Positions 36,334 through 44,172 of a stretch of DNA of 64,000 nt are shown one piece after another. The position numbers were made by a program, and so were the translations under genes. Under the pieces are notes generated by a model. That model did no database searches. It was not told the origin of the DNA and saw only the letters and a program-made list of their open reading frames with translations. Origin of the DNA: Mesorhizobium loti R88b (GTDB lineage: Bacteria > Pseudomonadota > Alphaproteobacteria > Rhizobiales > Rhizobiaceae); contig NZ_CP033367.1 in assembly GCF_013170845.1 (NCBI RefSeq), positions 930,001 to 994,000 on the forward strand, in the 5' to 3' direction. Within the stretch, counting starts at the first letter, position 1, and the number at the start of each line of letters is the position of its first letter.

Positions 36334-36975
36334 ATGTCTCTTCCCCTCATCCAAGCAATTCGGACAACCCTGCCTTTCGGCACGCCGGCCACGCTTGTGT
36401 CTGCTGCCGGCGTCTTGCTGACGTCAAGCCGCATCGCGCTGGCAGCGGACACCGCTTCCGATGGCGGCAGCCATATGCCTGGGATGGCCGATATCCTTTC
36501 GGACACGCCGCTCTGGGTGTGGCCGTTGATCCTCTACGGCCTTTTCATCGGCTGGAGCCGCACCCGGGATCGCGTCGTCTCACCTTCGCGCCTTCTCGTC
36601 CTGCCGGTGCTCATCACCGGCCTTGCACTCTACAATCTCCTCGCCTCCGGCATTTCAGCGACCGGACTGCTCGGCTTCGCCTGCGGCGCCGTGGCCGGTG
36701 CCCTCGGCGGCACGGCCATGGCGCGGCGGCGGCCGGCCAGACTGCTGCCCGACGGCAGGCTGGCGCTGCAGGGCGACTGGCTGCCGCTGGCGCTGATCAT
36801 CGCGATCATCGTCGTCCGCTACGCCAAGGGCATCGCGCTGGGGATAGATCCGGCGCTGGCGCAGGAAACCGGCTTCGTGCTGGCAAGCGCGGTGCTGTCG
36901 GGCTTCTTTGCCGCCATGATGATCGCCCGGTCGATCGGTGTCCTTCCGCCGGGATTTCTCAGGCAGCCTGCCTGA
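36334..36975 (+). CDS. DUF6622-type integral membrane protein
   Basis: 213 residues from the ATG at 36334. A signal-like N-terminus is followed by about five hydrophobic helices, with WVWPLILYGLFIGWSRTRDR as the first membrane unit, a pattern I associate with DUF6622. Function is unknown. It is paired divergently with a membrane-bound LytTR regulator, a common arrangement for such proteins. The 3' end converges on the XRE gene with a 12-bp gap. Confidence 0.75.
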   Translation: MSLPLIQAIRTTLPFGTPATLVSAAGVLLTSSRIALAADTASDGGSHMPGMADILSDTPLWVWPLILYGLFIGWSRTRDRVVSPSRLLVLPVLITGLALYNLLASGISATGLLGFACGAVAGALGGTAMARRRPARLLPDGRLALQGDWLPLALIIAIIVVRYAKGIALGIDPALAQETGFVLASAVLSGFFAAMMIARSIGVLPPGFLRQPA

Positions 36976-36987
36976 GCAATCCCCCGG

Positions 36988-37791
36988 TCAGGCCGGCTGC
37001 GGGCGCTTCTCTCTCGACGTCTCGCGGCCATCCTTCAACCGTGCGCCGGCATCGCGCGGGTGCGGGCCGATCGGCATGATCGCGGGAAACGGCGTCGCTC
37101 CAAACGCATACGTCCATTTGTAGCCGGTGAGCCCGTCCTCGGGCGTGGTGTGCTGGTCGTGATGCGCAAGCAATTTCACGCGGTCGGCCAATTCCTCGGC
37201 TTCGCGCCGCACCATCTCCGCCGTCTCCGGCCGCATCCGCCTGGAGAAGCTGACGAAGGTCGCCTCCTTGTCGATATGGGTGATGGCCCAGCCGATGAAA
37301 TTCTTGTTGGTCATCTCGAACAGGGGCCTGAGCGGTCCTTCGAAATTCCACTGGATCGGCGTCTCGACCAGCAATCTTGCCGAAAGGCCACGCCCGATTT
37401 CGATCAGGCCGAGCTCCTCGAGGTCACGCAGATAGAGGAACATCGAGGCTTCGCTCAGGCCCTGTGAGCGCATCACGCCTTCCGGCGTGAACTTTTCCGA
37501 CAGCATGACGAAGATGAACAGCAGCGCCGGCCGGCCAGCGAGCCTGTGCTCGATCTCCGGTGCGATATGGTTGACCGGCCCCGGCCCCCGGTTCATCGAG
37601 CCGAGCACGTTTTCCAGCTCGACGCCGGCGGCAGCGCAGATCTCCACCAGCCGGTCGAGCTTGCAGTTGCGCTCATGGAAGATGCGCTTCACCGTCGGCT
37701 CGGAAACGCCCATGCGCTCGGCAAGCGCGCGATAGGTGACGCCCTTCGCCTTCAGCGTCCGCTTCAGTGCCTCGAAGATCAGTCCGTTCAT
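36988..37791 (-). CDS. XRE-family HTH regulator with large C-terminal domain
   Basis: 267 residues. The ATG at 37791 is chosen because GGAGG lies 8 nt upstream; a GTG at 37800 would sit inside that site. The Cro/C1 helix-turn-helix is at about 5-60 (LKRTLKAKGVTYRALAERMG, SEPTVKRIFHERNCKLDRL). The ~200-residue remainder has no recognised ligand motif. Similar rhizobial proteins are unassigned regulators. A near-perfect 12-bp inverted repeat 18 bp upstream and a divergent secreted protein gene suggest autoregulation and control of that neighbour. Confidence 0.87.
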   Translation of the reverse strand: MNGLIFEALKRTLKAKGVTYRALAERMGVSEPTVKRIFHERNCKLDRLVEICAAAGVELENVLGSMNRGPGPVNHIAPEIEHRLAGRPALLFIFVMLSEKFTPEGVMRSQGLSEASMFLYLRDLEELGLIEIGRGLSARLLVETPIQWNFEGPLRPLFEMTNKNFIGWAITHIDKEATFVSFSRRMRPETAEMVRREAEELADRVKLLAHHDQHTTPEDGLTGYKWTYAFGATPFPAIMPIGPHPRDAGARLKDGRETSREKRPQPA

Positions 37792-37809
37792 GGGATGCAC
37801 CTCCAGCCG

Positions 37810-37837
37810 CTAGTTTCGTATCGATATACGATACTAG
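37810..37837. promoter_or_regulatory. Operator-like inverted repeat between XRE regulator and propeller gene
   Basis: Arms CTAGTTTCGTAT (37810-37821) and ATACGATACTAG (37826-37837) pair at 11 of 12 positions around a CGAT core. It is centred in the promoter region of the XRE gene and 69 bp before the divergent secreted-protein start, a plausible site for the regulator itself. Confidence 0.75.
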
Positions 37838-37905
37838 CTGTAATCGGCCTTCCAGAAAAGTATCGAAAATTCTAGCTCTCCGCCTGTCATCACAGGAGAA
37901 CAGCC

Positions 37906-38766
37906 ATGAACCGCCTCATCATCCCAGCCTTTATCGCCACCATCGGTATCGCTGCCATATCGGCTGCCCAGGCCGACGAGCTCTGGCGCGCCCCGGGGCT
38001 CGAACAGCCGGAATCGGCGCTGTTCGACGCCGCCAACAATCGCATCATCGTCTCCAACATCGTTGGCAATCCGGGCGATGCCGACGGCAACGGCTATTTG
38101 TCGGTGCTGTCGATGGACGGCAAGACGGTGACCCAGCACTGGACCGACGGCATGGACGCGCCCAAGGGCATGGCGATATCGGGCGGCAAGCTCTATGTCG
38201 CCGACATCACCAAGGTCCGCGTTGTCGACTTGGCCAGCGGCAGGCTGATCACCAGCATCACGGTGCCGAATGCCGTGTTCCTCAACGACATGACCTCGGA
38301 CCACACAGGCAAGGTTTATGTCACCGACATGCTGGCCGACACGATCTACCGCGTCGATGGCGACCAGCCGGAACTGTTCGTCAGGGACCCGTTGCTGGCT
38401 TCACCCAATGGCGTCTTCGCCGACGGTGACCGTTTGATCGTCGCCTCATGGGGCAAGGGCATCAAGCCCGACTTCAGCACCGCCGAACCGGGCGGACTGC
38501 TGTCGGTCGACATTGCCAGCAAGGTGGTTTCGCCATTGCCCGGAGCGCAGAAATTCGCCGACCTCGACGGCGTCGTCGCCATCGGCGACACCATCTATAC
38601 CACCGCCTACATGACCGGCACGCTCTACCGATACAAGGCGGGCGGCGCGCCGGAAGCGGTGGCGCATTTCAAGCCAGGCAGCGCCGACATCGGCACCGAC
38701 GGCAAGTCGATCCTCTACGTGCCACTGATGAACGAGGGCGAGGTGGCGGCGTTGAAGCTCGACTGA
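37906..38766 (+). CDS. Secreted SMP-30/gluconolactonase-like beta-propeller protein
   Basis: 286 residues with an N-terminal signal peptide (basic start, hydrophobic core, cleavage after AAQA near 23) and six propeller blades marked by repeated strands: KLYVADITKVRVVD, GKVYVTDMLADTIYRVD and ASPNGVFADGDRLIVASWG. SMP-30-like enzymes hydrolyse lactones using a bound divalent metal; activity here is unproven. GGAGAA precedes the ATG. The divergent XRE regulator with an operator-like repeat is its likely controller. Confidence 0.85.
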   Translation: MNRLIIPAFIATIGIAAISAAQADELWRAPGLEQPESALFDAANNRIIVSNIVGNPGDADGNGYLSVLSMDGKTVTQHWTDGMDAPKGMAISGGKLYVADITKVRVVDLASGRLITSITVPNAVFLNDMTSDHTGKVYVTDMLADTIYRVDGDQPELFVRDPLLASPNGVFADGDRLIVASWGKGIKPDFSTAEPGGLLSVDIASKVVSPLPGAQKFADLDGVVAIGDTIYTTAYMTGTLYRYKAGGAPEAVAHFKPGSADIGTDGKSILYVPLMNEGEVAALKLD

Positions 38767-38859
38767 GAGCCGGCGCCAATTCGCGAGACCTTCGCTAACA
38801 GCTTCAGGATGGACCGTGATATCACGGCCCATCGACGGTGAAGGTCAAGGAGGTTCGCC

Positions 38860-39240
38860 ATGGAAGACCCCGAAATCGAGGCGGCCCTAAATCGCCACTG
38901 GGCTGCTTCCGACGCCGATGATTTCGAGGCCGAGCACGAGATCTACCGGGAGGATGCGGTGCTCGACTATCCGCAATCGGGCGAGCGCATTCGCGGGCGG
39001 CGCAACATCCAGTCGTCGCGCGCCGCGCAGCCGAACCGCAAGCGCTTCACAGTGCGGCGGATCACGGGTGCCGGTGATCTCTGGATCACCGAATATGTGC
39101 TGACCTATGACGGGCGGCCATCCTACACGGTCAGCATCATGGAGTTCCTCGACGGCAAAGTGGCCCGCGAGACCCAGTATTTCGCTGATCCGTTCGAGCC
39201 GGGACCATCGCGTGCGCAATGGGTCGAGCGGATTCCGTGA
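38860..39240 (+). CDS. SnoaL/NTF2-like protein
   Basis: 126 residues in the cone-shaped alpha+beta NTF2-like fold: ALNRHWAASDADDFEAEHEIY, YREDAVLDYPQSGERIRGR (helix-strand units) and a C-terminal RETQYFADPFEPGP. Such domains serve as polyketide cyclases, dehydratases, isomerases or binding scaffolds; no pathway is evident here. AAGGAGG lies 6 nt before the ATG. Separate from the caspase-like gene 124 bp downstream. Confidence 0.87.
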   Translation: MEDPEIEAALNRHWAASDADDFEAEHEIYREDAVLDYPQSGERIRGRRNIQSSRAAQPNRKRFTVRRITGAGDLWITEYVLTYDGRPSYTVSIMEFLDGKVARETQYFADPFEPGPSRAQWVERIP

Positions 39241-39364
39241 AACCGGCCGCCGGCGCGGCCGACAAAGTTGCGGCTGGCCCCGTGCGGCCGGCAAGCATTG
39301 CCCGCCCAACTTCCGTCGATTGTCAGGTCTATCAGCGTTGGCTACGATGTAGCGGGGGCTACCA

Positions 39365-42208
39365 ATGCGATCCGGACATGCGCTTCTTGCCGCTCTTGCC
39401 TCGGTGCTGTTGCTTGGCGCGGCGCCCGCGCTTTGCGCCGAGCTGCACGGCGTGGCGCTGGTCATCGGCGAGAGCGACTATGACAGCGAGGCGCTTCACG
39501 ACCTGACGAACCCCAAGAATGATGCGCGGGCGATGGACGACCTGCTGGGCAATCTCGGCTTCGATGTCCACCGCGCGCTGAACGACAACCGGGCCGACCT
39601 CGAAAACGATATCCAACGGTTCGTCCGCGACGCCAAGGGCGCCGATGTGGCTCTGGTCTACTATTCTGGCCACGGCGTCGAGGCCGGTGGCGCGGACTAT
39701 CTGGTGCCGACCGATGCCGATATCTCGACACCGGAGAAGGCCGGTGAGAGCCTGGTGCCGGTGCAAGACCTGCTCGAAGAACTGGCCAAAACCGTGCCGG
39801 TGACGATCACGCTGCTCGATGCCTGCCGCACCAATGCTTTCCCGAAAGGCACGACGATCCAGCTGCCCGGCAGCGCACAGATGATCGATGTCGCGACCAC
39901 CGGGCTCGGCGAGATGCGTGGCGCGACGCCGATCGCAAAGCCCGGCGTGTCCAAGGACAGCCTCGGCATGGTGATCGGCTTCGCCGCATCGCCCGGAGAG
40001 GCGGCGCTCGACGGGCAAGCGGGCGGCAACTCGCCCTACGCGGCGGCGTTGCTCAAGCATTTTGGCGCCGGCGGCTATCCGTTCGACGAACTGATGACGC
40101 TGGTGCGGCAGGAGGTCTACCTCAAGACCGATGGCCGGCAACTGCCATGGACGAATTCGTCACTGCGGCGGGTGCTGAGCTTTGGTGCTCCGGCGCCCAC
40201 GGGTGACAAGGACCAGGAGGCCATTCGCGAAGGCAGGCGGCGCTTGCTGCTCAGCATCGCCGACACGCCGGCCGATCTGCGCCGCGAAGTGGAAGCGGCC
40301 GCCGCCAAAGCGGCCGTGCCGATGGACGCCATTTACGGCCTGCTGCAGGCGCTGGGGCAGAAAGTGCCGAGCGATCCGACCGAGCTCGATCAGTTGCTGA
40401 AGGCGCAGACCGACACCATCAAGAAGGCGATGGCCGAACACACGGCGCTGACCAGCAGCGATCCGGAAATCGCCCGGCTCTCCGGCCTGGCGCAACAGGC
40501 GCTCGACGAGGGCGCGCTCGATCTCAGCGTCAGCTTCTGGGAACAGGCCAAGGACCGATACCTCGTCATCAGCAAAAGCCTCGATGCAGCGGAGGCCGAT
40601 CTGAAGTCGAGGCGGCTCGAAGGCGGCGCGGTTATCGCCAAGACGGCGCAGGCCTACGCGCTTACGGGCGATTATCCGGCGGCGGCGGAGAACTATCGGC
40701 TGGCCTTCGACCAGGTCAAGAAATGGGACAGGGCGACGGCGGCGACCTACAAGGGCGGCGAGGCCGATGCGCTCGAGACGCAGGGCGACCAGAAGGGCGA
40801 CAATGACGCCCTGAAACAGGCGATCGCGGCCTATGGCGATGCGCTGGACCTGTTGCCGCGCGGCAGCGACCGCCTGGGCTGGGCGCAGCTGCAGAACGGC
40901 CTTGGCTATGCGCTTGAAAGGCTCGGCGAACGCGAGAGCAGCACCGACAGCCTGAACGCGTCCATCAAGGCATTCCGCGCCGCCCTGAAGGAGCGCACCC
41001 GCAAGCGCGTGCCGCTCGACTGGGCGGTGACGCAGGGCAATCTGGGCATCACGCTCGCAATGCTCGGCGAACGCGATAACGGCACAGACACTTACAAGGC
41101 CGCCATTGCGGCCTTTCGCGCAGCACTGGAAGTCGAGACACGCGACCGCGTACCGCTCGACTGGGCCACGACGCAAAGCAATCTCGGCAATGTCCTCGTC
41201 CAGCTTAGCCAGCGCGAAACCGGTACCGACAGCCTGAACGAAGCCATCACGGCGTACCGCGCCGCACTGGAGGTGGCGACCCGCGATCGGGTGCCGTTCC
41301 AGTGGGCCGGGACGCAGTACAATCTTGGCGTTGCCCTCAAAATTCTCGGCACGAGTGAGAGTGGCAACGACAATCTGAACGCCGCCGTCACGGCGTACCG
41401 TGACGCGCTGGAAGTGATGACCCGCGACCGCCTGCCGCTCAACTGGGCGATGATCGAGAACAGTCTGGGCAATGCGCTTCGAACGCTGGGCGAGCGCGAG
41501 AGCGGGAGCGATAATCTGAACGCCGCCATCACCGCCTACCGGGCCGCGCTGCAGGAATGGACGCGCGATCGGGTGCCGCTCGACTGGGCGCTGGCACAGA
41601 ACGATCTCGGCAAGGCGCTCGCGACGCTGGGCAAGCGCGAGAAAGGCACCGACAGCCTGGTTGCGGCGATAGCCGCCTTCCACGCCGCGTTGGAAGAAGC
41701 GACCCGCGACCGGGCGCCATACGACTTCGGCATTTTGCAGCGCAATCTGGGCGATGCGCTTGCAACGCTTGGCGAGCGCCAGAGCGGAGAACCCGGGGCG
41801 GACGACTGGCGGGCGGCCATCGCGGCCTGGCAGGCAGCGGCGGAGGTCCAGACAAGAGAGGCTCATCCGGGCTGGTGGGCGTATCTGCAGAGCGCGATCG
41901 GCTATCAGTTCGTGCTGCTGGGCGAGCGCGAAAACGACGTGACGCAGTTCGAGGCGGCCATCCCGATCCTGAGAAGCGCGCTCGCAGTCGAGGAAACGGT
42001 CGAGCCGCGGGGTGTCCCCAATACCCAGGATAGCCTGTGTCACGCATTGCTCGGGCTGGGCAGCCGCACAGGCGACCGCGACAGTCTGGCGGAAGCGAAA
42101 TCGCTCTGCGAGGCAGCCATAGCGGGAAACGTGGCCATGGGTGTCGATGCCGGTGAAACGCCGGCCACTCTCGCCGCGGTCAATGTTGCCCTGGCGAAGT
42201 TGAATTAG
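39365..42208 (+). CDS. Secreted caspase-like (C14) protein with about eight 50-residue TPR-type repeats
   Basis: 947 residues: a signal peptide (cleavage near APALCA, 20-25), a caspase/metacaspase domain (about 27-270) with His103 in YYSGHG and Cys154 in LLDACRTNAF, a helical spacer, then tandem repeats from about 495 to 880. Each repeat reads NLGxALxxLGERExGTDxLxxAI, then AYRAALEExTRDRVPLDWA. The repeats are TPR-like and suited to protein binding. Export suggests an envelope or extracellular role rather than cytoplasmic cell death. A 723-codon open frame on the opposite strand is a composition artefact. The downstream mpg gene starts 2 bp after the stop. Confidence 0.9.
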   Translation: MRSGHALLAALASVLLLGAAPALCAELHGVALVIGESDYDSEALHDLTNPKNDARAMDDLLGNLGFDVHRALNDNRADLENDIQRFVRDAKGADVALVYYSGHGVEAGGADYLVPTDADISTPEKAGESLVPVQDLLEELAKTVPVTITLLDACRTNAFPKGTTIQLPGSAQMIDVATTGLGEMRGATPIAKPGVSKDSLGMVIGFAASPGEAALDGQAGGNSPYAAALLKHFGAGGYPFDELMTLVRQEVYLKTDGRQLPWTNSSLRRVLSFGAPAPTGDKDQEAIREGRRRLLLSIADTPADLRREVEAAAAKAAVPMDAIYGLLQALGQKVPSDPTELDQLLKAQTDTIKKAMAEHTALTSSDPEIARLSGLAQQALDEGALDLSVSFWEQAKDRYLVISKSLDAAEADLKSRRLEGGAVIAKTAQAYALTGDYPAAAENYRLAFDQVKKWDRATAATYKGGEADALETQGDQKGDNDALKQAIAAYGDALDLLPRGSDRLGWAQLQNGLGYALERLGERESSTDSLNASIKAFRAALKERTRKRVPLDWAVTQGNLGITLAMLGERDNGTDTYKAAIAAFRAALEVETRDRVPLDWATTQSNLGNVLVQLSQRETGTDSLNEAITAYRAALEVATRDRVPFQWAGTQYNLGVALKILGTSESGNDNLNAAVTAYRDALEVMTRDRLPLNWAMIENSLGNALRTLGERESGSDNLNAAITAYRAALQEWTRDRVPLDWALAQNDLGKALATLGKREKGTDSLVAAIAAFHAALEEATRDRAPYDFGILQRNLGDALATLGERQSGEPGADDWRAAIAAWQAAAEVQTREAHPGWWAYLQSAIGYQFVLLGERENDVTQFEAAIPILRSALAVEETVEPRGVPNTQDSLCHALLGLGSRTGDRDSLAEAKSLCEAAIAGNVAMGVDAGETPATLAAVNVALAKLN

Positions 42209-42209
42209 A

Positions 42210-42809
42210 GTGGCCACCCGCCATCCGATCGCTCGTTCGGAGTTGCCGGACGATACGGCAGCCCTCGCCAGCACTCTGATCGGCAAGCTGGTGGTGCGCG
42301 AATTGCCTGAGGGCATTGTCAGCGGCCGCATTGTGGAGACCGAGGCCTATGTCGTCGGCGACGCCGCCGGGCATGGTTTCAGGGGGATGACGCCGCGCAA
42401 CCGTTCGCTGTTCCTCGAGCGCGGCCACGCCTATGTCTATCTCGCCTATGGCATCTCGATGATGCTGAATGTCTCCAGCGAGATGGAAGGCATCGGCACC
42501 GGCGTTCTGATCCGGGCGCTCGAGCCTGTCGAGGGCATCGAGATCATGCGGCGCAATCGCGGTGTCGAGCGCTTGCGCGACCTTGCGCGCGGGCCGGGAA
42601 GGTTGGCCACCGCGTTGCGGATCGATCGTTCGCTCGACGGGCTCGACCTCTGCCGCAAAGGCCCGCTATGGCTCGCAAACGATGGCTTTGCAGCCGCCGA
42701 GGTCGGCCAAGGTGTCAGGATCGGTATTACGAAAGATGCGGACAGGCCGCTGCGCTTTTATGTCAGGGGCAGTCCGTTCGTCAGCGGTCCAAGATCGCTC
42801 AACCGATAA
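42210..42809 (+). CDS. DNA-3-methyladenine glycosylase (Mpg/AAG type)
   Basis: 199 residues with a GTG start directly after the caspase-gene stop. The AAG fold signature VETEAYVVGDAAGHGFRG (catalytic Glu within ETEAY, 43-47) and AYVYLAYGISMMLNV are present, with a C-terminal ARGPGRLATALRI. It excises alkylated purines to start base-excision repair. Close packing suggests read-through from the caspase-like gene, but functional linkage is unlikely. Confidence 0.93.
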   Translation: MATRHPIARSELPDDTAALASTLIGKLVVRELPEGIVSGRIVETEAYVVGDAAGHGFRGMTPRNRSLFLERGHAYVYLAYGISMMLNVSSEMEGIGTGVLIRALEPVEGIEIMRRNRGVERLRDLARGPGRLATALRIDRSLDGLDLCRKGPLWLANDGFAAAEVGQGVRIGITKDADRPLRFYVRGSPFVSGPRSLNR

Positions 42810-42827
42810 GAGAAAGGGATAGCGCCG

Positions 42828-42923
42828 TTGAAAGCTCTCAAATCCTTGATGATTTCGGCATCTGTGCTGTCGATGGTTTTCGCGCTGACGGGTTGCGGGC
42901 ACTTGATCAACAGATTGATCTGA
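42828..42923 (+). CDS. Tiny (31-residue) lipoprotein, entericidin-like
   Basis: A TTG start at 42828 with AGAAAGGG about 9 nt upstream. The product begins MKALKSLMIS, has a hydrophobic core and a clean lipobox LTGC, and only eight residues follow the Cys. It resembles entericidin-type small lipoproteins of proteobacteria, some of which act with toxin-antidote pairs at the envelope. It lies 18 bp after mpg and is probably co-transcribed. The start codon and family are inferred; the lipobox is seen directly. Confidence 0.65.
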   Translation: MKALKSLMISASVLSMVFALTGCGHLINRLI

Positions 42924-42941
42924 CGGCGAGCCCTGGCGCCA

Positions 42942-43646
42942 TCAGGCGCCATCGTCACTCATCACCTTGCGCCGCTGCAGCAGCCGCGCCACCAGCCAGC
43001 ACAGCATCGCCCAGGCGAAGCCGGCGCACCAGCCGGCCAGCACATCCGACGGCCAGTGGACGCCGAGATAGATGCGGCTGACACCGACCAGCACCGTTGT
43101 CAGCACGGCGAGTGACAGGACATAGATTTTCGTCGCGCGGCCGTGCAGGACGCGCGCCGCCAAAGTGCCGAGCGTCAGATACGTCACAGCCGACAGCATG
43201 GCGTGGCCGCTCGGGAAAGACAGCGACGTCTCGTCGACCAGATGCGAGACGAGTTCGGGGCGCGGCCGGTCGATACCAAGTTTCAGGAGGCTCGACAGAA
43301 CCTGGCCGCCGGCTACCGCGACAAAGAAGAGCAGTGCCATCGCCGGTCTGCGGATCAGCAGGAAATAGATCACCGTGGCGGTCGTGATCAACACCAGAAC
43401 GGCGGAACTGCCGAGGCTGGTGACGTCGCGTATGGCGCTCTGCAGCCAGAGCGGCCCGATTGGAACGTTCGGCTGGCCAACTTGTCTGAAGGCGAGCAGG
43501 ATTTCGGTATCGAAGGCGTGCGGCGTGGTGGCCCGCGCCACTTCCATCAGTTCCTCGAAACCCCATAGACACCCGGCGATGATCAAACCGGCCAGCAACA
43601 CCGGAAATTCGATGCGGTTGAACAGACTGTTGGGGTCGTTCTTCAT
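42942..43646 (-). CDS. PAP2-superfamily membrane phosphatase
   Basis: 234 residues with about six membrane helices and the three acid-phosphatase motifs: KLGIDRPRP (Lys122 to Arg129), PSGH at 145-148 and SRIYLGVHWPSD at 190-201 (His197, Asp201). It would hydrolyse lipid phosphates such as undecaprenyl pyrophosphate or phosphatidic acid at the outer face of the membrane. It follows a small SMR-like transporter gene 15 bp upstream, so the pair may process and move a lipid-linked intermediate. Confidence 0.93.
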   Translation of the reverse strand: MKNDPNSLFNRIEFPVLLAGLIIAGCLWGFEELMEVARATTPHAFDTEILLAFRQVGQPNVPIGPLWLQSAIRDVTSLGSSAVLVLITTATVIYFLLIRRPAMALLFFVAVAGGQVLSSLLKLGIDRPRPELVSHLVDETSLSFPSGHAMLSAVTYLTLGTLAARVLHGRATKIYVLSLAVLTTVLVGVSRIYLGVHWPSDVLAGWCAGFAWAMLCWLVARLLQRRKVMSDDGA

Positions 43647-43661
43647 CGGCGGCCGGTCCCG

Positions 43662-44003
43662 TTACATCCGCCCCTGCAGATAGGGTCCAAGCGTGATCAG
43701 CGCCACCGCCGCTATTGCCAGTACGATGCCGCTCGCCTGCAGCGCGTTGACGCGCTCGCCGAAGAACACCAGCGCCACGACATTGACCGAGACCAGCTGG
43801 ATGACCGCCGACAGGCTGAACGAGACAGACATGCCGAATTCGCGGATCAGCCGCAGCATGATCAGATTGCCCAGCGAATAGAGTGCCAGCGTCAAAAGGA
43901 TCTTGCCCAGGCTTGGCGCCAGCCCCCACTGCTTGGCCGCGGTCGCCGCCAGAAGGAAGATCACCGTCGAAAAGCCAAGCTGCAGCAGTCCCGAAAAACT
44001 CAA
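43662..44003 (-). CDS. Small EamA/SMR-like membrane protein
   Basis: 113 residues with four predicted membrane helices and a SMR/EamA half-transporter pattern (FGERVNALQASGIVLAIAAVALI near the end, split across a turn). Such four-helix proteins work as dimers: drug efflux, or lipid-linked sugar flipping as with ArnE/ArnF. Adjacent PAP2 phosphatase favours a lipid-carrier role, but this is inference. Divergent from the sensor kinase gene. Confidence 0.8.
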   Translation of the reverse strand: MSFSGLLQLGFSTVIFLLAATAAKQWGLAPSLGKILLTLALYSLGNLIMLRLIREFGMSVSFSLSAVIQLVSVNVVALVFFGERVNALQASGIVLAIAAVALITLGPYLQGRM

Positions 44004-44172
44004 CGTCCCGTCCCCTTCGAAGCGGCTTTAGCCGCATGTGTCGCGGCCCTTGTTTCCGAAGCGCGCCCAGACGTCAAGCGACGTCGATCGAACGTAGGTC
44101 TTGGCAACGGCAAAGCGGAAGCTCAATGTGTGGGCGTCGCCCAGTCGATCGATGAAGGGCGGTCAGGGGCGG

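Noticed and set aside
40880..41900. Regular 150-bp periodicity that could suggest a CRISPR or satellite array
   Set aside because: Units are in frame, encode TPR-like helices and lack constant repeats separated by unique spacers.
40160..42331. A 723-codon open frame on the minus strand opposite the caspase-like gene
   Set aside because: It mirrors the repeat array of the plus-strand gene, is Arg/Gln/Gly-rich with no domain, and arises from high-GC codon bias.
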